A stretch of DNA of 64,000 nucleotides from positions 147,973-211,972 of the forward strand of contig JAPPUL010000073.1 in NCBI GenBank assembly GCA_026874595.1, read 5' to 3'. Below the pieces are notes generated by a model. The model worked only from the letters and a program-made list of their open reading frames with translations. It did not search any database and was not told where the DNA came from. This DNA is from Sipunculus nudus. Taxonomy: Eukaryota > Annelida > Sipuncula > Golfingiida > Sipunculidae. Below, in pieces: positions 8,999 to 18,700 of the stretch. Position numbers and translations under genes: made by a program. Every line of letters begins with the position of its first letter. Positions within the stretch are counted from its first letter, which is position 1.

Positions 8999-10876
8999 AT
9001 GATAGAGTGGGCAGGTCACAATAAGGAAGGTTTAGGAGTAAAGATATTTTACTATTTTGCAATAGCAATATCGCTATTTCATATTTGGGTTAATGTGTTT
9101 GGTCTTTTGTCTGAACTTTGGAGGAATGCCCTTCATTTGACTTTACTAGGCTCACTTTGCTTTTTGACCTATCCACTTTACAGGAAGAAGGCTTTTGCTA
9201 AGGGAATATATATAGATATTGCATTTGTTATATTGCTTTTGTCAACAGGCTTATATCTAATTCTAGCTGAAGATGCTTTGCATGCTCGTAATGAGGAAGT
9301 TATACTACTTGATTTGCTATTCGCAGGTATATGTATAGTGCTGGTAATAGAACTAAGCCGCCGTACATCTGGCTTGGTGATACCTGTACTTATAATAGTA
9401 GTTTTAACCTACGCCTTATTTTGGGGAAGTTGGCTTAGTGAAGAGAGTATGTTTTACTTTCCTGGAGTTAAAGTTTCCCGACTGTTTTATAGGATGTATT
9501 TTACAGATGAAGGGTTATTTGGTACGACGGCTTCGATTTCGTCTACCTTTGTATTTATGTTTATGTTGTTTGCAGCCTTTTTGCTTAAGTCAGGCGGAGG
9601 AGATTTCATAATAAATATAGCCCAAGCGCTAACACGGAAGGTAACAGGAGGCTCAGGCATTATAGCTGTATTGTCGTCTGGCCTTATGGGAACTATATCA
9701 GGCAGCGCCATAGCAAACACAGTATCAACAGGATCAGTTACAATACCTATGATGAAGCGAGCAGGCTTTAGTCCACAGTTTTCAGCAGGCGTTGAGACAG
9801 CAGCATCAACAGGTGGACAGATTATGCCGCCAATTATGGGAGCAGGAGCGTTTATTATGGCAGAATATACGGGTGTTCCTTATACAACAATAATAGGTGT
9901 AGCTTTTCTACCAGCAGTATTATATTTTGCAACAGTTGGTTTTTTTGTATACCAAGAAGCAAAAAAGCATGGCCTTAAGGCAGACGATACACTATCGGAT
10001 GTTCCGCTACGTAGTATATTAAGAGAGGGTATCCACTTTTTTATACCGATTGTAGTGCTTATAGTGATGTTAATCCTTCGCTTTACTCCAAGTTATGCAG
10101 CAGGCTACTCTATACTAGCTGTTATAGTCTCCTCTTATCTTTCAAAAGATCATAAAATGTCTTTTAGGGATATATTAGATTCCTTAGCTCTTGGATCAAA
10201 GAATATGGTAACAACGGGAGTTTTACTTGTAGCGGTTGGTCTTGTCATAGGTGCAGTTACTATGACTGGGATATCGATAACCTTTTCTCAGATGATAGTA
10301 GCTCTTTCTGATGGTCATCTTCTTGTGGCAATAATATTTATTATGCTGGCGTCGTTATTGCTAGGTATGGGTTTACCTGTTACGGCAGCATATATAATGC
10401 TTGCAATATTGGCAGCTCCGGCCTTAAAGGGTATGGGTGTTACTCTACTGACAGCTCATATGATAATATTTTGGGTATCTCAAGATTCAAATGTGACGCC
10501 GCCAGTATGCCTTGCAGCCTTTGCAGCTGCGGGTATAGCAGGTGCAAGTCCTATGGCTACAGGTTTTCAGTCTTGGAAGCTTGCTAAGGGTCTTTATATT
10601 ATACCCTTTTTGTTTGCCTATACAGGGTTAATTGGAGGGGATATACTATCGATGTTTAGTGTGTTTGCCTTTGCCTTATTTGGTTTTTACTCCTTTGCCT
10701 CTGTCTTTTCAGGTTATTTTGGTGGGGCTCTTGAGGTCTATGAGCGAGTTATACTTATATTTGTTTCTTTTGCTTTATTTTACCCTGATATCTATTATAG
10801 GCTTTTAGGTTTGTTTTTGTTTTTGCTATTGTTTTTCATAACGCGTAGAAGAGCCTTGAAGCTAAGTAGTTCATAG
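8999..10876 (+). CDS. TRAP transporter fused DctQ-DctM (4TM/12TM) permease
   Basis: 625 residues, mostly hydrophobic. The first ~150 residues form the DctQ-like four-helix part; the rest is the DctM ion-coupled permease, with the signature region GLMGTISGSAIANTVSTGSVTIP and the following TGGQIMPPIMGAGAFIMAEYTGVP, and later LGMGLPVTAAYIMLA and SQDSNVTPPVCLAAFAAAGIA. Fused permeases of this type pair with TAXI binding proteins, matching its neighbour. The ATG at 8999 follows an AGGGAA site. It belongs to the block inserted between trpB and trpA. Confidence 0.95.
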   Translation: MIEWAGHNKEGLGVKIFYYFAIAISLFHIWVNVFGLLSELWRNALHLTLLGSLCFLTYPLYRKKAFAKGIYIDIAFVILLLSTGLYLILAEDALHARNEEVILLDLLFAGICIVLVIELSRRTSGLVIPVLIIVVLTYALFWGSWLSEESMFYFPGVKVSRLFYRMYFTDEGLFGTTASISSTFVFMFMLFAAFLLKSGGGDFIINIAQALTRKVTGGSGIIAVLSSGLMGTISGSAIANTVSTGSVTIPMMKRAGFSPQFSAGVETAASTGGQIMPPIMGAGAFIMAEYTGVPYTTIIGVAFLPAVLYFATVGFFVYQEAKKHGLKADDTLSDVPLRSILREGIHFFIPIVVLIVMLILRFTPSYAAGYSILAVIVSSYLSKDHKMSFRDILDSLALGSKNMVTTGVLLVAVGLVIGAVTMTGISITFSQMIVALSDGHLLVAIIFIMLASLLLGMGLPVTAAYIMLAILAAPALKGMGVTLLTAHMIIFWVSQDSNVTPPVCLAAFAAAGIAGASPMATGFQSWKLAKGLYIIPFLFAYTGLIGGDILSMFSVFAFALFGFYSFASVFSGYFGGALEVYERVILIFVSFALFYPDIYYRLLGLFLFLLLFFITRRRALKLSSS

Positions 10877-10943
10877 CAAGTGGCATAAGTTTTATTATAG
10901 AGGTGGAGCTTTAGTATAAGTATTAGTAAATGTGGCTATTGAA

Positions 10944-11000
10944 CTAGTTTTGAAGTAGTTTATCAAGATGTGGATATTGAAGTGCTTCTTTTATGCTTTT
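10944..11000 (-). pseudogene. Relic of a comM 3' end
   Basis: Read on the minus strand, the stretch ending at the TAG in 10944-10946 translates as SIKEALQYPHLDKLLQN, against DILEALEYRHLDKLFETN at the end of the intact comM at 638-2179. The match stops within about 20 codons upstream; nothing else of comM is recognisable. The bases beyond the stop (GGCTATTGAACTAGTTTT) also resemble the intact comM 3' flank. It is a short remnant with no expected product. Confidence 0.7.
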
Positions 11001-11098
11001 ATGTTATTCTATTATGTTATTTTTTGTTACTTTAAGTATTAGCTTTTGTTTTCTATCGTTTGATTTAGATTTTGTATATGAGGCGAGGGAATAATAAG

Positions 11099-11236
11099 GG
11101 AATAATACCGGTGTTTGAAAGTGCGCATGCGTTTGGCTACATGAACAAGTTAGAATCTAGAATGGAATTGGAAAGAGGGGAATTTATAATAATAAACCTA
11201 TCAGTGCGAGGCGATAAAGACATTATATGGGAGTGA
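11099..11236 (+). pseudogene. trpB 3' fragment (dead)
   Basis: In the trpB frame it reads as the final ~45 residues of TrpB, including [18 protein letters not shown] and LSVRGDKD; the invariant glycine of LSGRGDKD is valine and the TGA stop has become TGG with termination two codons later. There is no start or upstream part. The remaining 10877-11098 stretch outside the relics shows nothing coding. Confidence 0.85.
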
Positions 11237-11286
11237 ATAATTAGTTATAAGTAAAGTTATGAGGATACAAGAAGTATTAAAAGAGA
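11099..11286 (+). repeat. Right copy of trpB-3'/trpA-5' direct repeat
   Basis: This matches 7221-7408 from GGAATAATACC through the trpB stop region into the live trpA start at 11259. Differences are scattered substitutions plus a 4-base length change in the spacer. Here the trpA end is live and the trpB end is dead, the reverse of the left copy. Confidence 0.9.
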
Positions 11287-12059
11287 AAAGAGGCCTAAAT
11301 GAGATAGGATTCATACCGTATTTTATAGGAGGCTATCCGGATTTAGAAACAAGCTTTAAAATGATAGAGGCGGCAAGCGAATATGCAGATGTAATAGAGA
11401 TAGGGATCCCATATACAGATCCAATAGCAGATGGAGTAGTTATCCAGAAGGGAGTAAGTCATGTATTGGGCTTGGGTATAAATCTAGATATGATACTTAA
11501 TCGTACAATAGAGTTGCGAAAGAGGGTATCAACACCATTAATCTATATGATATATTTTAATCAAGTGTACGCATATGGAAAGGAGAGATTTGTAAAGAAG
11601 TTAAAGGAAGTGGGAGTAGATGGATTAATAGTGCCTGACTTGCTTGTGGGCTGTGAGCCTTCCTTTAATATATTGTGTAAAGAAGAAGGGATAGAGTTAA
11701 TATTCTTTGTAAGCCTAACAACAAGCGATAAACGGATAGAAGAAGTAGTTAAGAGTAGTAAAGGTTTTATATATTTGATAGGAAGTCTTGGCGTTACGGG
11801 AGAGCGAGATAAATTAGGGGGTAAAGAGATAAGTAAAGTAGTAGACAAAATAGTTGCTGTAAGTGGTAGGGAAGTAGAGCTCCCGATATACGTAGGTTTT
11901 GGGATATCCAAGCCGGAGCATAAAGAAGAGGTAAGTAAATACGCAGATGGAGTGATAGTAGGAAGCGCTTTAGTGGTTGAGATAACAAAGAATATAGAAA
12001 GTAAGGAAAAATGTAAATATAATACGCTAAAGAAGATACGGTATATAGCAGGTAGATAG
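11259..12059 (+). CDS. trpA: Tryptophan synthase alpha subunit
   Basis: 266 residues, normal length. TrpA cleaves indole-3-glycerol phosphate and channels indole to TrpB. The catalytic acids are E47 (in VIEIGIPYTDP) and D58; the phosphate-binding GFGISKPEH and ADGVIVGSALV segments are near the C-terminus. The start ATG lies in the right copy of the repeat and has only a weak ribosome site, as expected for a gene once translated by coupling to trpB. With trpB now 3.9 kb upstream, transcription must come through the TRAP block or from a promoter in 10877-11258. First ~100 codons use 12 ATA, 3 ATC and no ATT for isoleucine. Confidence 0.96.
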   Translation: MRIQEVLKEKRGLNEIGFIPYFIGGYPDLETSFKMIEAASEYADVIEIGIPYTDPIADGVVIQKGVSHVLGLGINLDMILNRTIELRKRVSTPLIYMIYFNQVYAYGKERFVKKLKEVGVDGLIVPDLLVGCEPSFNILCKEEGIELIFFVSLTTSDKRIEEVVKSSKGFIYLIGSLGVTGERDKLGGKEISKVVDKIVAVSGREVELPIYVGFGISKPEHKEEVSKYADGVIVGSALVVEITKNIESKEKCKYNTLKKIRYIAGR

Positions 12060-12089
12060 GTAATAATAACGAATTTGAGGTAAGTATAA

Positions 12090-12743
12090 ATGGGAAAAGA
12101 CAAAGAAATCCTTGCAAGATTTAGTAAAATGTTTAATAAAGGGGATGTAATATTTCAAGAAGAGGAATTAGGGGATGTAATGTATTTAATCCAGACAGGG
12201 CAAATAAGAATACATAAAACCTTTATAGATGAGGATACAGGGGATCAAATAGATAAAGAGCTTGCAATACTTGGTAAGGGTGATTTTTTTGGAGAGATGA
12301 GCTTGTTAAACGGAGAACAAAGGTCAGCAACAGCAACAGCAATAGAGGCTAGTAATGTACTTGAGATAAATAATAGTATATTTGAACAGATAGTATTATC
12401 AAACGGTAAGTTTGCCTATATGATGATATCAAAGCTAGCAGAACGTGTAAGAAACACAAGTAATCTAATAAGAGAGGGGCTTTTTCAGTATAAACAACAA
12501 GCATTTCTATCAGGAGTACTCTCAATCATAACAGAGGATGTGCATAAAATAGATGCAGAGGCTTTATTTAAGAAGCTAAATAAGGAAGGTATAGATATAG
12601 ATTTAAAAATAAGCCATACAGAATTTAAGAATTTGTTAAACAATTTGGTAGAAGCCGGCTTAATATCGGTAAGCAAAGATGGAATTAGAGTATTAGATGG
12701 CCTTCGAATAAGACAGACATTAAACTTATTAAAATCTCAATAA
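12090..12743 (+). CDS. Cyclic nucleotide-binding domain protein with winged-helix-like tail
   Basis: 217 residues. An N-terminal CNB fold (residues ~10-125) has the phosphate-binding cassette as GDFFGEMSLLNGEQRSATATA. The C-terminal ~80 residues (KISHTEFKNLLNNLVEAGLISVSKDGIRVL) look like a winged helix but do not match the standard Crp HTH closely. It may be a cAMP/cGMP-responsive regulator; DNA binding is inference. It sits 30 bases after trpA and may be cotranscribed. Related CNB proteins occur at 23799 and 24901. Confidence 0.8.
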   Translation: MGKDKEILARFSKMFNKGDVIFQEEELGDVMYLIQTGQIRIHKTFIDEDTGDQIDKELAILGKGDFFGEMSLLNGEQRSATATAIEASNVLEINNSIFEQIVLSNGKFAYMMISKLAERVRNTSNLIREGLFQYKQQAFLSGVLSIITEDVHKIDAEALFKKLNKEGIDIDLKISHTEFKNLLNNLVEAGLISVSKDGIRVLDGLRIRQTLNLLKSQ

Positions 12744-12765
12744 ACAAAATAAAACGAATGAAACA

Positions 12766-12795
12766 TATTGATATGAACATTATTGATATGAACAT
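12766..12795 (+). repeat. Perfect 15-bp tandem duplication
   Basis: TATTGATATGAACAT at 12766-12780 is repeated exactly at 12781-12795 in the spacer between the cNMP-binding gene and accD. Confidence 0.9.
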
Positions 12796-12887
12796 ATTAA
12801 TAAATAGTTAGTTGTAAAGTGATTATTTATTAATATATTATATGAAAAAGATTAATCACTTAAAGAGTGTGTAGGCGAGAAAAGTAT

Positions 12888-13736
12888 ATGGCATGGTTTT
12901 TTAGACCAAAATATAAGCTCAAAGTAGTTGAGAAAAGAACTAAAGATAAAAAGGAAGGGCTTTGGACTCGGTGTGTATCTTGCAAAGAGATAATATATAA
13001 TAGGGAATGGGAAGAGAATCTCAGGGTATGTCATCATTGTAATCATCATTATAGATTGTCGGCAATGGAGAGAATAAAGATAATATGTGATGATTATACA
13101 TTTGTAGAGCAGGATGCAGAGTTAGAATCGGAAGATCCACTTAACTTTAAACATAATGGAAAGGGTTATAGGAGTGAGTTAGAAGCAACGAATTTAAAGA
13201 CAGAGCTTAAGGATTCAATAGTAAGCGGTATAGGGGAGATTCATGGGCATAAAGCACATTTATGTGTAATGGATTTTAAATATTTTGGAGGAAGTCTTGG
13301 AACTGTTGCAGGAGAAAAGATAGTTAGGGCGGTAGACAATTGCATAAAACATAAACTACCTTTAATAATATTCTCATGTTCAGGCGGTGCAAGGATGCAG
13401 GAGGGTATGTTTTCGTTGATGCAAATGTCCAAAACTTGTACAGCACTATCAAAACTTGCATTACATAAGTTATTATATATATCTGTTTTAACAGATCCTA
13501 CGATGGGAGGAGTATCAGCTAGTTATGCATTTATAGGAGATATAATTTTGGCCGAACCTAATGCTTTAATAGGTTTTGCAGGGCCAAGAGTTATAGAGCA
13601 AACAATAAAACAAACCTTGCCAGAGGGATTTCAAAGGTCAGAATTTATACTAGAACACGGATTTTTAGATTTAATAGTTTCAAGGGTTAAAATGAAGGAT
13701 TATCTATATAATTTGTTGAAATTTTTCTCTAAATGA
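12888..13736 (+). CDS. accD: Acetyl-CoA carboxylase carboxyltransferase beta subunit
   Basis: About 282 residues from the ATG at 12888, which has AGGCGAG eight bases upstream and gives the family-typical MAWFFRPKYK start; a GTG at 12867 would add seven unconserved residues. The N-terminal zinc ribbon has C-x2-C and C-x2-C pairs (CVSC ... CHHC), followed by the crotonase-like core with FSCSGGARMQEGMFSLMQM and PTMGGVSASYAF. With AccA it transfers carboxyl from biotin to acetyl-CoA to make malonyl-CoA. accA is not in the window, and folC, a common neighbour, is far away at 53355. Confidence 0.95.
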   Translation: MAWFFRPKYKLKVVEKRTKDKKEGLWTRCVSCKEIIYNREWEENLRVCHHCNHHYRLSAMERIKIICDDYTFVEQDAELESEDPLNFKHNGKGYRSELEATNLKTELKDSIVSGIGEIHGHKAHLCVMDFKYFGGSLGTVAGEKIVRAVDNCIKHKLPLIIFSCSGGARMQEGMFSLMQMSKTCTALSKLALHKLLYISVLTDPTMGGVSASYAFIGDIILAEPNALIGFAGPRVIEQTIKQTLPEGFQRSEFILEHGFLDLIVSRVKMKDYLYNLLKFFSK

Positions 13737-14000
13737 AACTAAATGTAAAATGAATATATAAAACTGCTTTAAATTATTAATCCAAAATTAATCATCCCAA
13801 AGACACATAGCTATAAAGAATTTATCTCTCTTAAGTTTAGTTAGTCTTTTTTCTATTCTGCCCAATCTAGAAGAAACACAAGAGAGTAAGAAAGATAATA
13901 AATACATAATGAGAGCCTTTGTAATCCCTTTTTATAATACCTTTGTAAAGAAGTCTCGGATAAAAATATTATATCTGAAGAACAATATTTACTAATTGTA

Positions 14001-15449
14001 TCATTCATTAGATTTTACTAGCAAGGTATTGTTAATAAAAATCATTAATAAATCGATCATATTTCTTTGAACAATGGTATATCCTTCTTGGCTCTCTATT
14101 GTGACGAACTTAATGTTTTTGCGATGCATGAATATAGATAAGCTGCCATCGTTACACATAATGTGTTCTTTCTGAAGTACCACATTAGCATTTTGGGATA
14201 AAAGAAAGGAAAATATATCTATATCTGTTGTATAAAAAAAGTTCTTGGGATTATGTTTTGGGTTGTATCTTGTGGCAAAAGAAGAAAGATCTTTAAAAGA
14301 GTGTATTGAGAAATTGCTCATATGATTATTTGTATGTAGCGAAATAAAGATATTGCTAGGAGTTATATCAATAAGGGATATAAGATTTTTATAAATTAAA
14401 TTAACAATATTTGCCGCTACTTCTAAAGTATTAGTTGTGATATTGTGATTGAGTTCTGTTAAATGTGTTTTGACATTGGCCTCTAAGAATATCCTATTGG
14501 GGTCAAAGTATATACACTCTTCTTGTACTTGCATCATTATATTTCGTTTATAGTTATTTAATATTCTGAAAGCTGTCCCTCCATAGGTTTTTAAAGCATA
14601 CGAGAGAGTCTGAGTCGCTGTGATCTCATTATGATGTAAAGTTATGTATTTAATATTATTCTTAAGATTTGTATTAACTTCCTTAGCAACACATAATATA
14701 TTATTAATCGTAAACAAAAAACTTGAAGTATTGCTATAGTTCCTAGTTTTCTCTTTAGCATGGGGTTTATTATTATAGTTTAATAATAGCTGCCAAGGTT
14801 TCCAATTGTTGATATCTTTATAATAAGTATAGGTATCAGGAGCATCTATTTTAAAATCATATAAGTAAGCATTTAAAAGTAACCAATCATAAGCTTTAGT
14901 TAAATAAAAGGCATGCGATATCTGGTAATTAATAGTATTAGTTGAAACAGATATTATGTCTCCAGAATGATATCTAGAGCAAAATGGTTTTTCAATCTTA
15001 TTTTGCATAAATAGGGCTTCATATTGTAGTTTATATAATTTAGAGAGTTCTTTAGCAGATAGATAACCCTCAATAATAGTTATGTTAATATTATCTTTTG
15101 AAGCATGTTCTAACAGTGGCAATAAATTATTAAAGACTGGGTCGGCAACATAAATCTTTCTATTGTTGGTAAATTTATAAGGTATTACTTTAAAAGAAGA
15201 AGATATGCTATGTAAATCTTTATATTTTAAATATAAAGGAGAGCTTCTCTTTATGAGATATTCTAATGGGATAAAACCGGTGATATTATGCCTAGTTACT
15301 TTAGCATAAGTGAAGTCACCAGGGCTATGTCTAATAATATTCTGAGCATAAATAGCTTCCCCAAATGAAAGGAATACATTATAGTATTTACTTTGAAAGA
15401 AAGGCTTTGTACGTAAGAATATTTTATCAACAATAACAATATAATCCAT
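14001..15449 (-). CDS. Cell-wall-associated protein: SH3-like, degenerate VanY-like and C-terminal HHNE/DPNR domain
   Basis: 482 residues with no obvious signal peptide. Residues 1-70 resemble a bacterial SH3 domain (LRTKPFF, GFIPLEYL). Residues ~100-225 have the layout of a D-Ala-D-Ala carboxypeptidase (EGYLSAKELSKLY, RYHSGD, WKPWQL), but the second zinc ligand and the catalytic E-x-W-H are not where expected: HSGDIISVS replaces the H-x6-D motif and WKPWQ replaces EPWHW. Residues ~265-480 carry HHNE at 272-275 and FDPNRIF at 316-320, which recall a family of putative peptidase or amidase domains found in many bacteria. I cannot name it. Composition is more T/A-rich than the neighbours, so recent acquisition is possible. 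The 264-base spacer downstream (13737-14000) shows nothing. Confidence 0.6.
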   Translation of the reverse strand: MDYIVIVDKIFLRTKPFFQSKYYNVFLSFGEAIYAQNIIRHSPGDFTYAKVTRHNITGFIPLEYLIKRSSPLYLKYKDLHSISSSFKVIPYKFTNNRKIYVADPVFNNLLPLLEHASKDNINITIIEGYLSAKELSKLYKLQYEALFMQNKIEKPFCSRYHSGDIISVSTNTINYQISHAFYLTKAYDWLLLNAYLYDFKIDAPDTYTYYKDINNWKPWQLLLNYNNKPHAKEKTRNYSNTSSFLFTINNILCVAKEVNTNLKNNIKYITLHHNEITATQTLSYALKTYGGTAFRILNNYKRNIMMQVQEECIYFDPNRIFLEANVKTHLTELNHNITTNTLEVAANIVNLIYKNLISLIDITPSNIFISLHTNNHMSNFSIHSFKDLSSFATRYNPKHNPKNFFYTTDIDIFSFLLSQNANVVLQKEHIMCNDGSLSIFMHRKNIKFVTIESQEGYTIVQRNMIDLLMIFINNTLLVKSNE

Positions 15450-15660
15450 ACTAATTCCAAAATATAGATATTTCTAATATCGAAAATATAGCTATCTTTT
15501 CCAAGATAGTAGAATATAAGATAGTAGCATATGTCAAGTAGCTTAAATATGAATATCGATTAATGGCAAGTATAAAATAAATGTAAGGTAAAATAATAAG
15601 ATACCGACTAAGATAGATGGTAGAGTATAACATTTTCATATTTAATTAATAAAAGTAAGT

Positions 15661-15690
15661 AAGAAAAAGAATATAAAGAAAAAGAATATA
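15661..15690 (+). repeat. Perfect 15-bp tandem duplication
   Basis: AAGAAAAAGAATATA at 15661-15675 repeats exactly at 15676-15690, immediately before the GGGAGGGGGG ribosome site of the giant TPR gene. The divergent spacer 15450-15707 has no other clear element. Confidence 0.85.
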
Positions 15691-15707
15691 AATCCTAGGG
15701 AGGGGGG

Positions 15708-18700
15708 ATGAAAAATAGTATAGTATTTGACTACACAAAATACCGCGTACAACTAACATGCATAGAGATCTTTAAAGAGAATAAAGATTTAAAAACCTTA
15801 CCAATAAACGAACTTCTAGATACAAATAAAATAGGACATCTTGAATCGCTAATAGAAACGTTCAGAAGTAAGATAGAAAAGAATAAAGAAGATGACCTTA
15901 GCTATTATTTATGGGGCATGACGCTTGGTAATTTACAAAGATACGATGAAGCACTAAAAAAATTCAAAGAAGCCTGTGATGCAAATCCAAACTATTACGA
16001 AGCCTATTTAAGCTGGGGCAAGATGTTATATGGACTTGGTCAGTATGAGGATGCGCAAGACAAGCTTTTAAAGGCACTAGATATAAAACCATCAAAATAC
16101 GAGGCATTATTTTATTACGGACTAATATTAAATAAATTAGACAAGCAAGAAGAAGCAAAAGAATATTTTGAACTAGGACTTGAAGCAAATCCAGGAGATT
16201 ACAAATGTTATTATAACTTAGCTTGCACAGAGTATAAACTAAAGAATTATGTAGAGTCAAGTATAAATTTTGCTAAATCGCTTGATTTAGAGGATGCTGA
16301 TTATGATAGTGTATACAATTTAGCTAACAGTTTATCAAAAGAGGGTAAATACGAAGAGAGTAAAAGAGCTTATGAGAAAGCAATAAGCCTTAATGAAGCA
16401 GGAGTAGAAAGTTATTTTAATTTAGGAGTGCTTGAATATGGAGAAGGAGCTTATGAGAGTGCAATAGAAAAGTATCTAAAAGTGCTTGAATTAAGTCCCT
16501 TAGATGCGAATGCCCTAAACAATCTAGGTATAATATATTATAAAACAAAACGTTACGAAGCCTCAATAACAAGGTACAAAAAGGGAATATTAATAAATCC
16601 TGACAATGAAGCGCTATACAACAATCTAGGGGTATCACTAAACAGATTAAATAGGCTTTCGGAGGCAAAAGAAGAGTATATAAAAGCGCTTAAATTAAAT
16701 GAAGCGGATGCAAAAATAGCAAGTAACTTTGCAAGTCTTTTGAGTGAGCTTGGAAAGCATGAAAAGGCACAAGAACTACTTAGAGCAGCAATAAGAACAA
16801 CGCCTTTAGAGCCTAGGGTATATAATAATCTAGGAGTGGTACACGCCCGCCTTTCAAATTTCCGAGAAGGGATAATAAACTTCCGAGAAGCAATAAAGCT
16901 TAATAAGGCTAATGAAGAGAGTTATTATAATTGGGAACAATGTATATGGCATATGGTAAAGGAGGGGATGTTAAGCTCGGGCGATGAGATATTTTTCACA
17001 GGGCTTGGAGAACTCTATGTAGGGAAGGGAGAGTATGAAAAAGCGCTTAGAATATATGAGGAAGTAGAGGAGAGGAAACTTAGTAAGGAAATAGGGATAG
17101 AAGTGCTTGTAAATATAGGGATATGCAATTTTGAATTAAGAGAGTATGAAGCTGCGACAAAGTATATAAAAAAAGCACTTGAGATTGTACCAGAAGACAA
17201 CACATTACAAAACAGGTTAGGACTTTCATTATATTACACAAAAAAGTATGAAGAGTCTTATACGCATCTAAAAAGGGCCAAAGAACTAAACCCGCAGTTA
17301 AAGGATATAAATTATCATATAGGGAACGTATTGTGCAAATTAAAGGAGTATAGAGAAGGGATAGAGTATTATGAGCTTGAGCTTAAGGAAGGGAGGGAGT
17401 TTGGGGAGTTATATATTAATCTCGGAGATGCACAAAAGGAGTTAAAAGAGAACGATAAGGCACTTGAGAGTTATAAGAGAGGGCTTAGCTTAGAAGAGGA
17501 TTTTGGAGATGGTTTTATAAGGCTTGGAATGCTTTTGAATGAGATGGGAGAGTACGAACAAAGCCTTGAGTATTTAAAAAGGGCCCTTATATATTTTCCA
17601 AAAGATGACAAATTGTATTTAGAGATAGGGCTCGTATCTAAAGTATTAGGTAAGCAACGTGAGTCAATAAGTTACATAAAGCAATCACTTGAGCTAAACG
17701 AAATATCAGCAGAGGCTCATAATAGTCTAGGGGAAGTGTACATAGAAACAAGAAACTACCAAGGAGCAATAAGCGCATTATCAAAGGCCATAGAACTAAG
17801 ACCAGATAATGTAAAAGCATATAATAACCTAGGAAAAGTCTATCATAAGATGAAGAAGTATACAAAAGCGCAAAAGCAGTATACAATGAGCCTATCGATA
17901 GACAAAGATAATTTTGAAGGACAAAAGGGTCTTGGAATAACGTATTTATCACTTGAGCAGTATGAGGAGGCAAATACCAAGTTTGCAAAAGCCAATCGCC
18001 TAAAGCCAAAGAACGTAGATATATATTTTGAATGGGGCTTAACGCAATACTATTTAAGTAATTTTGAAGGAGCAATAGACAAGTTCAGTAAATATATATA
18101 TGTAAAAGGTAGTTATCACCGAGCGTATTTTTATATAGCCTTATGCTACTTAGGCCTTAATAATCTAGAAGACAGTGAAAGTAATTTAAGGAAAGTACTT
18201 GAATTAAACAGGCAGGATTATGAGGTATTCTATTATTTGGGCGAGGTCTTGCAAAGACAAGAGCATTATGAGGAGGCAATATCCTATTATAAGAAATCAT
18301 TACAATTAAATCCGTCATATAGTAAAAGCTATATAAAGCTTGGAGAAGCATATTATGGCAGTAAAGATTACGAACAAGCAATAAACACCTACGAGAAGGC
18401 AATATCGTTTAATAAGAAGGATGGGGAGGGGTATATAAGGCTTGGGAATGTACTTTCTAAGGTGGGTCGAAACGAAGAGGCATTAGAAAGCTTTAAAAAG
18501 GCAAGTGAGCTTAATGTATATGATCCGATTCCGTATATATCGTGGGGAAATATACTTCTTGAGGTAGAAGATTACGAAGATGCGGTAAAGAAGTATAAAA
18601 TAGCCTTACAGTATAAGCCAGAAGATATAGAAGTACAAATACGCTGTGGACAAGCACTAGTAAAGCTTAAGAAGTATAAAGAGGCATCCTTAAACTTCAC

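Noticed and set aside
10882-10905. Possible sigma54 promoter (TGGCAT...) before trpA
   Set aside because: The -12 part does not contain TTGC/GC at the needed distance.
10877-11098. Second functional comM or regulatory gene after the permease
   Set aside because: Only ~18 codons match the comM end; the rest has stops in all frames and no start.
7353-11258. Insertion sequence or transposon between trpB and trpA
   Set aside because: No transposase or terminal inverted repeats are seen; the flanking repeat is gene sequence, not a short target-site duplication.
12867-12887. GTG start for accD
   Set aside because: The seven added residues are not conserved and the ribosome site fits the ATG at 12888.
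15451-15639. 62-residue minus-strand frame next to the VanY-like gene
   Set aside because: It has no ribosome site, is a low-complexity I/Y/L string from A+T-rich spacer and resembles nothing.
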